From Calycina herbarum (lineage: Eukaryota; Ascomycota; Leotiomycetes; Helotiales; Pezizellaceae), in assembly GCA_001414485.1 (NCBI GenBank), contig LLEY01000354.1, positions 1 through 14,087 on the forward strand: a stretch of 14,087 nucleotides of DNA, written 5' to 3'. Numbering within the stretch: the stretch's first letter is position 1; each line of letters begins with the position of its first letter. The position numbers and the translations under genes are program-made. This document shows positions 1 through 8,160 of this stretch, piece by piece. The notes beneath the pieces are model-generated. The model was given only the letters and a program-made list of their open reading frames with translations, was not told the origin of the DNA and made no database searches.

Positions 1-12
1 GTATATAACTAG

Positions 13-35
13 GTCCTGGGACGTCTACCCAGGAC
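13..35. repeat. Perfect stem-loop in LTR-A (8-bp arms)
   Basis: The arms gtcctggg (13-20) and cccaggac (28-35) are perfectly complementary around a 7-nt loop. The same structure occurs at 2100-2122, about 3762-3784 and about 8792-8814, with one or two transition mismatches in the other copies. It always sits between the CA/TG tract and the minisatellite. Confidence 0.8.
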
Positions 36-112
36 ACACACACACACACACATACACACACACATACACACACACACATACACACACACATACACACACA
101 CACATATACACA
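36..112. repeat. CA-rich microsatellite in LTR-A copy 1
   Basis: The tract is runs of CA broken by regular TA steps. The corresponding tracts at 2044-2100, 3784-3823 and 8719-8793 (TG-rich on the + strand where the LTR is forward) are shorter or more TA-rich. This is by far the densest CpA stretch in a window otherwise depleted of CpA. Confidence 0.9.
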
Positions 113-165
113 TAATTTATACCCTTGACTTCTGCCTTCTGCCCTCTTGCGTGACCATTTTAACA

Positions 166-1991
166 CGTTCTATTAATCTAGTTTTATAAATTTCTTTACC
201 TAGCCTAGCTTATTCTATACGTACTAGCTAGTTAGTAATAGATAAACGTTCTTAATCGTTATATTATTCAGTTCTCTATAATTAATATATACTTATCTAT
301 TTAGATCGTTCTTTTTCTTAATAATAAGTATATTTAAGAAGATAGGCGATTTAGATTTTCGAATATATCTCTTCTTTATTCCTTATTAAATATAACTTTC
401 TAATAAAGCTAAGTTATTCTAGTTATATAGTTAAAGCTTCTACTTCTTAAGATTATAACTCTCTATTGACTTAATCTTATAATTCTATAGCTAATGTTCT
501 AGAAGAGCACGTATATTCTCTAGATTCTTAAATAACCTTATAAATTCTCTATACTATATAGATATTTCGTTATTAGTAGTTTAGCTAACCTGTAGAGGAC
601 TCTAGATAAGATGTTCTAGTATATTAGAAGAGGTAGCGCTAATCTTATTCTAGCTTTAAAGTTATAAATATAAGCCTACGTATTTATATTAGCTAAAGGT
701 TATTATTCTAGCCTTCTAGTTAATTTCTAGATTATATTCTTAAATCTATAGTATACTAAGTATTACTTCCTTACTCTCTATTTTAACGATATTAAATTAT
801 ATATCTAAATAGTATTCTTTAATATTAACTTTTATTAGAATAGTTTACTAATTAATAATTCCGTTTTAGTATATAACGTCTATTCTATTAACTATCCCTC
901 GATAGTATAGCTTTATATTTTTAATTAAGACGTTTAGCTTTTTTAGAGCTATTAGAGAAAGGAAATCACCTATTACTCTAGAGTTAATTAAAACTCAGAG
1001 TTTCTTTCTTTTATTTTCATAGTTATAATTAACTAGTTCTCTTCTAAGGTAGTATTTAATTCTTCTTTTATAAAGTATACTTTAAATCTCCTTTTATTCT
1101 TATCTTCTTTACTAGACTTTAGAATAAAGGTTACTTTTTCTAAATCTATAGAAACTACTTTATATATTAATCTATATTCTATAGTTTATTCTAGTTCTAG
1201 TAAAGTTCTAGTAAATCGTTTTTCTATAGACTAGTTAGATATAGCCTCTAAATAGTATTATATCTATTTAGCTAAGGTCTTATTTATTATTTTAATAGAC
1301 TATAATTCTCTAACTACTAGGTAGTAAAGTTCTCTTTATACTATCTCTATTTCTTAGCTAATATCGTATTCGTTTATTTCTTAAAAGATTATACTAAATA
1401 ATCTCTTAGTTCTAGGTTCTTAAAATATTACTCTAATAATATTAACTAAAGCGACTATATTATACTAGTCTCCTATTTCTAGTAATACTTCCTTTTTATT
1501 AGATAGCGTGCCTAGGAAACTAGGTTTTAAGTGCTCTATAAAATCCCTAGAACCCTACTATTACTATAAGCTGGTTTTCTTCTAAAGGTCTATAACTATT
1601 TATATATCTCCTATCTTAGGCTAACTAGATACCTTAGTCTGTCTTTAGCTATATTTAGGTTCTTTAAACTTAATAGTTTCTCTTTCTATAACTAGGCTAA
1701 CTATAGTTATTTAGTCCTAGTTATTCCGTACTATTATATAGGTATTTAAGATAGTAGAGTTAATTTCTTAAGTAGAATATAGGCTCTAAAAATCAGGTTT
1801 CTAGCCTTCTATATATACTTATCTATTCTCTCTTTCGAAGGTTCTAATAAATACCTATATCTTATCTTATTTAGACTTATATATTCTAGGATCTACCTCT
1901 AACGAGTTAGATATTAATTCTAACGACTCTAATAAACTTGTTAATAGTAGTGATTTATATTCTACTTAAGGAGGTAATTCGTATTATATTT
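166..1991 (-). pseudogene. Ty3/gypsy chromovirus gag-pol fragment, antisense (copy 1)
   Basis: Read on the minus strand, this fragment aligns by eye with 8316-8660 and 9091-10563 of the large chromovirus, over almost the same length, at roughly three quarters to four fifths identity. From 1991 down to 166 it carries the end of gag and its linker, the retropepsin region around 955-1000 (active site reads LINSRV where LIDSGA is expected, so the catalytic Asp is Asn and the Gly is Arg) and the first part of reverse transcriptase. It stops just after the KLDQQN-type motif, where LTR-A copy 1 begins. Frames are broken by many TAA/TAG at expected Gln/Trp positions. It spans the site where the large copy is interrupted at 8666, which shows that sequence was originally continuous. 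The 5' half of gag and everything after early RT are missing. Confidence 0.85.
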
Positions 1992-2472
1992 TGTTAAAAT
2001 GGTCACGTAAGAGGGCAGAAGGCAGAAGTCAAGGGTATAAATTATGTGTATATATATGTATATATGTATATGTGTATATATGTGTATATATGTGTGTATG
2101 TCCTAGGTAGACGTCCCAGGACCTAGTTATATACACATGTGTACAAAGGACTCTTTGTATATACGCATTCGGAATACGTATGCGGTGTACAAAGGACTCT
2201 TTGTATATACGCATTCGGAATACGTATGCGGTGTACAAAGGACTCTTTGTATATACGTATGCGGAATACGCTATAAAACGCCACTTCCGTAAACGGAATA
2301 CGTATGCGGAAGTATATATAATTAATATACAAAACTTAACGCGTTGCTCTAGAGTGCTCTAGACACATCAGAACCGCGAGGTCACGTGGTATTCTGACTA
2401 AGCTTAACTTTTAGGTCTATATACACTTAAGCACTTATGTCTAAGTATACTAGATACTAATATATTATTATA
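1992..2472 (+). mobile_element. LTR-A copy 2, forward, about 481 bp
   Basis: It begins TGTTAAAATGGTCACG and ends ...ATTATTATA, probably an RIP-altered CA end. In order it contains the gcagaaggcagaag block, a TG/TA tract (2044-2100), a stem-loop (2100-2122), three 46-bp minisatellite units (2140-2277), an ACGGAA/TTCCGT hairpin near 2281-2310, a TCTAGA-containing block (about 2348-2371) and a conserved 3' segment. Its left flank is chromovirus gag and its right flank is pogo transposase. No flanking duplication is visible (tattt on the left, tatag on the right), so it is not a simple solo insertion. It has no coding capacity; the 60-70-codon open frames across it are translations of the repeats. 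Confidence 0.8.
2140..2277 (+). repeat. 46-bp minisatellite, 3 units, in LTR-A copy 2
   Basis: Units start at TGTAC at 2140, 2186 and 2232, an exact 46-bp period. Each unit has two internal palindromes: ACAAAG-NNNN-CTTTGT and a CGTATGCG/CGCATACG-type pair. The third unit grades into the downstream sequence. Because 46 is not a multiple of three, neighbouring units translate in different frames, which explains the spurious Tyr/Arg-rich open frames here. Confidence 0.9.
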
Positions 2473-3105
2473 TATAGTTAATATAAGCTTTAATAAACGT
2501 TTTAGTCTAGAAACTATACTCTTGTTTTAGTATACTAAAACATCTAATATCGAGTAGCTAGGTTAAATAAGAAGAGTAAGAAGGTATATAAAGAGTAATA
2601 ATATTATATACTATATAATACTTCTGAAATTCAGCGGACTTATAACACTTATGTCTATTAAGAATAAGTATCTAATATAACCTCTTTATATAAGTAGAAG
2701 TATATTTATCTAAGTACTTTAGCTATTCTAGGCCTGTCTTATTATTTGTTTATCTATTACTTATAGGTTTAATAATCTAGTTATATAGAAGGCCGCTCTT
2801 AGTATATTAATTCAAGAGATAATTCTTTTCTTAAACTACTAGAAATAGAGAGATACTCTAACCTTTACTATTAATATAAATAATCGCCGTTGCCTATTCT
2901 CGATTATCTAGCTAAACTGCCTTATCTCTACTACGTCGATCTATACGTGTTATAACTATTAATAAGGAGATTACCTCTATTATAAAGCTAGTCTCGTCGA
3001 AGTTATAGAAATAGAAGTCGACGATATTATAGCTCTAGATCTTCGTATAAGTATTACAGCGCTAGTCTATAACCTAGAATAATACACGTGCTAAGCACGT
3101 GACCT
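2473..3105 (-). pseudogene. Pogo/Fot1-type transposase fragment, antisense (copy 2)
   Basis: On the minus strand this matches the central DDE region of the transposase at about 4400-5045. It includes YNFDET (first catalytic Asp), a TRIDRRSRDKAV block, a second motif LILNRYK in which the Asp is Asn (codon about 2657-2659) and LLDIRCF with the third Asp (about 2549-2551). It ends where LTR-A copy 2 begins. Stops lie at expected Gln positions. Upstream of the first motif (above about 3060) it diverges from the 3941-5799 element, so it may belong to a different subfamily. The start at about 3105 is approximate. Confidence 0.75.
3085..3101. repeat. Perfect 7-bp inverted repeat with CACGTG ends
   Basis: The sequence is cacgtgc-taa-gcacgtg: perfect arms with a 3-nt centre. 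It lies at the upstream edge of the recognisable transposase fragment. Two smaller palindromes follow: accgcggt at 3114-3121 and gttac-taa-gtaac at 3175-3187. No function is assigned. Confidence 0.6.
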
Positions 3106-3407
3106 TAGGAACTACCGCGGTAATAAGAATATATTAGATCTATAACGAGAGTATAGATACTAAGGCTTCTTATAGTTACTAAGTAACCTCTTTTCTCTAG
3201 ATATATAAACCGCGTTACTCTCGTAGATAGAACTATAGCTTTAAATTCTCGAATTTATATATATATACTCTGATACCTTTGCCTTTGGTTATAGATCGTA
3301 ATATTAAAGCTCTTTGAAAGTTACGTAGTATCTATAATAATATATAAATAAATAGTATAAATATAAGAGATTAAGTATAATTAATATCTAAAGAAAATAC
3401 TTTATTA
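3106..3407. other. Unassigned AT-rich stretch
   Basis: No coding frame or family match was recognised on either strand. It may be a strongly mutated 5' part of the antisense transposon fragment next to it, but I could not align it with the 5' part of the 3941-5799 element. The last part grades into the LTR-A boundary, which is uncertain by about 8 bp. Confidence 0.4.
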
Positions 3408-3873
3408 TAAATAATTTATATATTAGTATCTAGTATACTTAGACTACGTGCTTAAGTGTATATAGACCTAAAAGTTAAGCTTAGTCAGAATACTACGTGA
3501 CCTCGCGGTTCTGATGTGTCTAGAGCACTCTAGAGCAACGTGTTAAGTTTTATATATTAATTACATATACTTCCGTATACGTATTCCGTTTACGGAAGTA
3601 GCGTTTTATAGCGTATTCCGCATACGTATATACAAAGAGTCCTTTGTACACCGCATACGTATTCCGAATACGTATATATAAAGAGTCCTTTATACACCGT
3701 ATACGTATTCCGAATACGTATATATAAAAGAGTCCTTTGTACACATGTGTATATAACTAGGTCCTGGGACGTCTACCTAGGACATATACACACACACACA
3801 TATACACACATATATACATATAATTTATACCCTTGACTTCTGCCTTCTGCCCTCTTACGTGACTATTTTAACA
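3408..3873 (-). mobile_element. LTR-A copy 3, reverse
   Basis: This is the same LTR as at 1992-2472 in the opposite orientation: conserved 3' segment near 3420-3540, TTCCGT/ACGGAA hairpin near 3579-3600, three minisatellite units (about 3605-3743), stem-loop, CA/TA tract (3784-3823), and end at ...ttttaaca (3873). The left edge differs from the other copies and is fuzzy. Neither flank matches the other, and no direct duplication (gaatc on the right) is seen. Differences from the other copies are mostly C/T and G/A transitions. Confidence 0.8.
3605..3743 (-). repeat. 46-bp minisatellite, 3 units, in LTR-A copy 3
   Basis: Unit ends (GTACA, one mutated to ATACA) fall at 3650, 3696 and 3743, giving periods of 46 and 47. 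The extra base is one added A in the third unit. The palindromes are the same as in copy 2. Confidence 0.85.
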
Positions 3874-3940
3874 GAATCTAACTAAGTCTAGAGATTCTAG
3901 TTATTAGAAAAGGTTTAATAGTATAAATAATCTATATATA

Positions 3941-3989
3941 ACGTGGTTTATTAGTACACTACGTATATTAGTACTCTACGTACTTTTCC
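3941..3989 (+). repeat. Left terminal inverted repeat of pogo-type element
   Basis: It begins acgtggtttattagtac and ends ctacgtacttttcc. It contains an internal direct repeat, ATTAGTAC-CTACGTA, twice. It is preceded by TA. Confidence 0.9.
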
Positions 3990-4020
3990 TTTACTAACTA
4001 TACTCTAACTTTAACACGCG

Positions 4021-5707
4021 TTTTCTCAACCGCTCTAAATAGAAATTCAAACGTAAGAAGCACGAATTATCTTAGCTATCGAGGCTATCTATATAGCTAA
4101 AAAGCTAAGTCGTCGGTCTACTACGAAAATCTATAATATTCCTAAATCTACGCTCTAACTTCGAATAAACGGTTATACTACTCTTTATAAACGTCTACTA
4201 CTAAACCTTAAATTAAATAACCTAGAGAAGGTGATTATTCGATATATACTTAATCTAGATATAAGAGAATTTACGCCCCGGCTAGCTAGTATAGAAGATA
4301 TAGCGAATTATATCCTCGAATCGCAGAGAGAAAGACGCGTTAGTAAGCTCTAGGTATCTCGATTTATATAACGTCGACTAGAATTAAAGACGTGTTTTAA
4401 TTATATTTACGACTTTTAAAGAGCCTTATACGTAGATCTAGAGCTTATTAGCGCGTGGTTTTAACTTATAGAGAATTTAAAAGCGAAATATAGTGTTTTA
4501 GATTACGACTTCTATAACTTCGATAAGATAGGCTTTATAATAGGTATTATTAAGCCTAGCTATAGTTGTTATACACGCTGATCGACGTGGTAGAGGTAAG
4601 GCAGTTCAGCTAGGTAATCGAGAATAGGCTATAGTAATTACTTATATAAATAGCGAGAGTTAGGACGTGCCTCTGTTTTTAGTAGTTTAAGAGAAGAATT
4701 ATCTCGCGAATTAGTATACTAAGGGCGGCCTCCTATACGACTAGGTTATTAAACCTATAAATAATAGATAGATAAATAATAAGACAGGTCTAGAATAGCT
4801 TTAATACTTCGATAAGTATACTACTACTTATATAAGAGGTCTATATTAAATACTAGTATTAGATAGGTATAAGAGTTACGAATTAGCTGAATTCTAAGAG
4901 TATTATAAGGCTTATAATATTATAACTCTTTGCCTATCTTCTTACTCTTCTTATCTTACCTAGCTACTCGACGTTAGGTGTTTTAGTATATTAAAACAGG
5001 TATATAGTCGCTAAATTAAGACTTTTATTAAAGTTTATATTAACTATATTACTAGGGTCGAGTTCTTTCTCATCTTTAAAGCAGCGTATTTAGAATCAAT
5101 AATAGCCTAAAACGCCTAGGCTGGATTCTACGGAGCTGGCTTAGTACCTTTTAATCTCTAAGCTATAATATCAAAGCTTAATATCCGATTACGAACTCCT
5201 ACACCTACTAGCCTCTCTTCTGCGGACGCCGACCCTTAGGTCTTATAGACCTCTTATAACCTAACCGATACTCTTTTATAAACAACTTTAGTTAAGAATT
5301 ATATTACACGTTATTAAGGAAGCTCGCTAACGCCTATTTTTTAAACAGTTGCTGCGTTAGTAAAGGGTATAGAGCGGTTAGTATATAAAGTAACTCTTTT
5401 ATCAGCAGAGGTCCGTACTCTTCGAGCAGTAAATAAAGCTCTTAGTAAGCGTCGTAGAGCTAAAAAGACTCGGGTCTATTAAGGAGGTGTACTTACTATA
5501 GACGATACGTAGGACGTATTAGCTTAAAGAGAGGTAGAGGAATAGGCTCGACGCGATAGACGTTCTAAGAGAGAGAGGCAAAATAAGAGGCAACTCTTTA
5601 GACGACGGTGTAGCACTTATAGAAAAACTGGTTATAATATACGAACTTATTAAAAGGCTATAGATATATCTAGTTTATTAGATTCTAAGTAGTTTTAGTT
5701 AATTTAA
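4021..5707 (+). pseudogene. Pogo/Fot1-type transposase, DD35D, decayed
   Basis: This encodes a cut-and-paste transposase relic of about 560 codons. Visible in order: an N-terminal psq-type helix-turn-helix (ILAIEAIYIAKKLSRRSTTK, about 4051-4110), a CENP-B-type DNA-binding half (around FTPRLASIEDIANYILES, about 4267-4323), and a DDE domain. The three catalytic aspartates survive: YNFDKIG (Asp codon 4522-4524), LVLDRYKS (4862-4864) and QLLDVRCF (codon 4970-4972; the preceding Gln reads as a stop). The last two are separated by 35 residues, the DD35D spacing of Fot1-like enzymes. A basic, Lys/Arg-rich C-terminal tail follows (about 5430-5640). Many TAA/TAG replace Gln or Trp codons. One apparent 1-nt frame change lies near 4550-4553. 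No ATG survives at the expected start; the frame resembles the family from about 4021. The end at 5707 is the first stop after the conserved tail in this frame. Confidence 0.88.
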
Positions 5708-5750
5708 TATATTATAGTTATTTAATTATATTCTAAAGTAATAAGGTAGA

Positions 5751-5799
5751 GGAAAAGTACGTAGAGTACTAATATATATAGAGTACTAATAAACTACGT
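5751..5799 (-). repeat. Right terminal inverted repeat of pogo-type element
   Basis: It reads ggaaaagtacgtagagtac ... aataaactacgt, the reverse complement of 3941-3989 except for a few mostly transition changes. It is followed by TA. Confidence 0.9.
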
Positions 5800-6199
5800 T
5801 ACTAATATATCTATTATTTTAAACTTAATTATTATTCTTATTATATATAATATCTTTTATTAGTATATTTAAGAGTAAATAGTACTTAATATAATCTTCT
5901 TACTTAAGATCTATTTAAGTAAATAGAGTAGCTAGCTTTACTTAGTATATATAAACGATAATATACTCTTTTTATATTATACTAATAACTACTAAGTTAT
6001 ACTAATATCTTTAATATTAGTATAAAGATTTAAGTTTAGTAAATAAGCTCGATTATTCTTTAGAAATTAGAATTCGTACTATTAGATTTAGTTAAATAGT
6101 TCTTCTACTTAGGGAACTCTTCTCTTCTTATAAATAATCTAATTATATACTATTATAATTAGTAATAAGTTTACTTATAAGTAAATAATCTAATATATT
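5800..6199. other. AT-rich stretch without recognisable element
   Basis: About 400 bp of very AT-rich sequence. I found no coding frame, no match to the other elements in the window and no RNA gene. The sequence just before both pogo-type left ends is similar (aataatct...tata/tatttaacgtgg near 3926 and 6185), which may reflect insertion preference or an AT-rich coincidence. Confidence 0.5.
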
Positions 6200-6201
6200 T
6201 A

Positions 6202-6250
6202 ACGTGGTTTATCACCGAGTCGATTATATCACCGAGTCGATCACTTTTCC
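6202..6250. repeat. Terminal inverted repeat of a second pogo subfamily
   Basis: It starts acgtggttta and ends atcacttttcc. It has the same 49-bp length and the same ends as the repeat at 3941, and TA precedes it (6200-6201). Inside, the 14-bp block atcaccgagtcgat occurs twice in tandem array. This block differs from the 3941 element by more than transitions, so it marks a distinct subfamily. It keeps several CpA and is less altered than its surroundings. Confidence 0.85.
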
Positions 6251-6645
6251 TTAGTACGAAACTTTATATCTAAATAAATCAACTATAATATATTAAATTA
6301 ATCATCGCTCTTAGGATCTAATAAACTAGATATATCTATAACTTCTTAACAAGTTCGCGCGTTATAACTAGCTTTTCTACAAGTTCTATAGCGCTGCCTA
6401 GAAGGTTACCTCTTCTTACGACTAACCCCTGTCTTACGTACGTCGCGTTGTACTTACTTATCTATATCCTTCTAAGCTAAAATATCCTATATATCCTCTA
6501 CTATAAGTCTATACCTTTACTAACGTAGTAACTGTTTGAAAAAGTAGAGTTAGCGAGCTTCCTTAGTAACGGGCTATACGATTTCGTATAAGAGTTAATT
6601 GTAAAAGTGCTTTAGTTAGATTAGAAGAGGTCTAGGATATCTAAG
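6251..6645 (-). pseudogene. Pogo-type transposase C-terminus, antisense (copy 3), truncated
   Basis: The minus strand matches the tail of the transposase at about 5310-5700: a KEAR block, then a basic segment, CRKASYNARTC, and the end IDISSLLDPKSDD followed by a stop. Compared with the 3941-5799 element it lacks roughly 140 bp of the basic coiled segment. It is cut off at 6645, exactly where the chromovirus 5' LTR begins. If the chromovirus inserted into this element, the remaining transposase should lie beyond the right edge of the window, after the 3' LTR, preceded by a copy of ctaag (6641-6645). Confidence 0.8.
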
Positions 6646-6970
6646 TATTACGAATCACGTTATATATAGTAAGTAGTTCAGACGGCGCTCTGATAGGATA
6701 AGGCATAATATCTAGGAAATAAAAGGTGATATAGGAGGGAATTAGTAATATAAAGGCATTTAGGTATTCTAGGATCTTACTATTAGATAACCGTTTGTAG
6801 TTATATAATAGATCCTCTTAGATCCCTTAGAGGATCTAGAGGGATCTAGGGATCTAGGCTTATATAGGGATCTAGGTAGCACGAGAGGTTCTATATATAC
6901 TAGCACGTCTGCTATTAGATAGGAGCTTTATACTTAACTTTAGTTATTAATCTTATTATCTTATTTAACA
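6646..6970 (+). repeat. Chromovirus 5' LTR, 325 bp
   Basis: The left edge is set by alignment with the 3' copy at 13651, which still reads TGTTA where this one reads TATTA. The right edge is set at TAACA (6966-6970), the complement of TGTTA, as expected for LTR ends. Over the 98 bp shared with the 3' copy (6646-6743 and 13651-13748) I count 11 differences, all transitions. A GATC-rich repeat cluster lies at 6811-6875 and a possible TATA box (tatata, 6861-6866) within it, though TATA strings mean little in this composition. No convincing tRNA primer site follows 6970. Confidence 0.75.
6811..6875. repeat. GATCTAG/GATCC repeat cluster in chromovirus LTR
   Basis: Five to six GGATCTAG- or GATCC-type words occur in 65 bp. 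The outer pair gatcctct (6811-6818) and agaggatc (6829-6836) can form a hairpin. The cluster is GC-richer than its surroundings. It may be a structured part of the transcript or a local tandem duplication. Confidence 0.6.
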
Positions 6971-7122
6971 TCTTTAATATAAGTAACGAGTTCACTTCTA
7001 AGTAAATAACCTAGCGTATCTATACTTCTTACTTATATACTAATCTTCGAGACTTAGTTGTCTTTGTTTAGTTCGTTTAAGTTTCGTTATACTTTAAGCA
7101 CCTGCTTAGAAGTTCAGTTGCT

Positions 7123-8160
7123 ATAGCTCTAGTAACCCCCGCCGCAGCTAGCTCGAATGCTAGTCGAACCAATGTCGTAGGAATATCTAGAAGTATTGCC
7201 GGAAGAACGTCTACTAGTATATATTTAACCAGGGATAACGACAATGTTAGTATACTAGATGCTCCTAAGCCTTATAAGGTTAAAGTACTTAAAACTATTA
7301 AAGTTAAGATATTAGATATATATTACGGGAAGCGAAAGGAACTAGACTTATTCCTTCTTTAAATAGACATCTACTTTAACTTTAATTCTAATAAATTCGA
7401 AGGTAATTATAATTTATAAACTATCTTCGCTATCTCCTACCTTAGAAGATCAGTGTTAGAATAGGCTTAGCTATATTTAGAGGACTTCTTTAAGAATAAG
7501 GATAAAGACGGAAAGATAGAATTAATTAAGATTATATTTAAATCTTAGAGAGGATTTAAGGTAACTATTAGAAAAGTCTTTAGAGACTTTAATACGATCT
7601 GAACAGCTATATATAAGCTTTTGGATTTACGCTAAACTGGATTAGTAATAGACTACGCTAATGAATTTCAACGTTATAGGACAAAGTCGGGATAGGATGC
7701 TATTGCTCTTATAGAACTCTTTTATAGAGGATTAAAAGTATATATTTGTAAGGAAATAGCTAAGTAGAATATATAATTCTTAACTATTATAGGTATAATT
7801 AAGGAAGTTGTCTAGTTAGATAACCGCTTATACGAATTTAGAAAGAGTAACCCTAAGTACGGAGAAAAGAGTTAAGGGTTAGGAAAGTAGAAGTACTCTT
7901 ATACTAATAAACATAGTAAGAAGGTAAACGCTATATAAAAGAAAACCTTTCTAAAGAAAGAAGGACTTTCTTAAGAGGAGCGAAATCGTTAACGTAAGTA
8001 GAACTTATATTATAACTGTAGCCTCCCTAGCTATAGAGTAAATAAGTATAGTAAGAAGAAAGACTCTAATAGGAAGGGACGAATCAACACTACGGTCTAT
8101 AAGGAAGTAGTATTACTCGACAAAATTGAACTTATAGACGAGGAACTCGAAGCTTAAGGA
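7123..8160 (+). pseudogene. gag region with mutated CCHC zinc knuckle
   Basis: This is the capsid/nucleocapsid part of the polyprotein. A retrotransposon-gag-like helical core is recognisable at about 7350-7780 (for example YLEDFFKNKDKDGK and GLVIDYANEFQRYRTKSG), followed by a Lys-rich segment. The RNA-binding knuckle, expected as C-x2-C-x4-H-x4-C, lies at 8008-8049 and reads Y-NC-C-type spacing with Tyr at 8008, Cys kept at 8017, Tyr at 8032 (His expected) and Tyr at 8047 (Cys expected). Three of four metal ligands are therefore lost through TGT-to-TAT or CAT-to-TAT changes. A Lys-rich stretch (KYSKKKDSNRKGR) follows. Confidence 0.8.

Larger units (their letters stand above)
1..165 (-). mobile_element. 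LTR-A copy 1, reverse, cut by window start
   Basis: This is the reverse-oriented start of an LTR that occurs five times in the window (also at 1992, 3408, 8666 and 13749). It ends at 165 with ...ttttaaca, the complement of the TGTTAAAA that opens the forward copy at 1992. It holds a stem-loop (13-35), a long CA-rich tract (36-112) and a conserved segment, ttgacttctgccttctgccc. It is the least mutated copy: CpA sites that read TpA in the other copies are intact, for example gcgtgacc near 149-156. It abuts an antisense chromovirus fragment inside its RT sequence, so it probably inserted there; the other flank lies outside the window. I call it an LTR because of its TGTTA start and the 5-bp duplication around the 8666 copy. 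No internal region of this family is visible. Confidence 0.75.
3941..5799 (+). mobile_element. Full-length pogo/Fot1-type DNA transposon, 1,859 bp
   Basis: The element is bounded by 49-bp terminal inverted repeats (3941-3989 and 5751-5799) that match at all but a few positions, and is flanked on both sides by TA (3939-3940 and 5800-5801), the target duplication of the Tc1/mariner-pogo superfamily. Each terminal repeat contains two related direct repeats around TTAGTAC. One decayed transposase gene fills the interior. The length is close to that of Fot1-type elements. It is RIP-mutated and so very unlikely to be autonomous, though the ends look structurally complete and could in principle still be recognised by a related transposase. 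Confidence 0.9.

Noticed and set aside
2029..2300. CRISPR-like array (46-bp units with palindromes)
   Set aside because: The units are directly tandem, with no unique spacers, lie inside a eukaryotic LTR and have no cas genes.
2029..2362. Open frames of 60-70 codons on both strands rich in Tyr, Arg and Ile (also at 3550-3744, 8703-8945 and 13859-14082)
   Set aside because: They translate the CA/TG tract and 46-bp minisatellite of LTR-A. Their recurrence follows the repeat, in several frames, and no start context or protein family supports them.
2473..3407. Possible rRNA or tRNA fragment
   Set aside because: No tRNA cloverleaf or rRNA core motif was recognised, and most of the segment aligns with the pogo transposase on the minus strand.
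4021..5707. Use of stop codons as sense (alternative genetic code) to explain many in-frame TAA/TAG
   Set aside because: Stops sit mainly at Gln and Trp positions, but Cys, His, Asp and Gly changes in the same proteins are also C-to-T or G-to-A. Mutation by RIP explains all of these; recoding would not.
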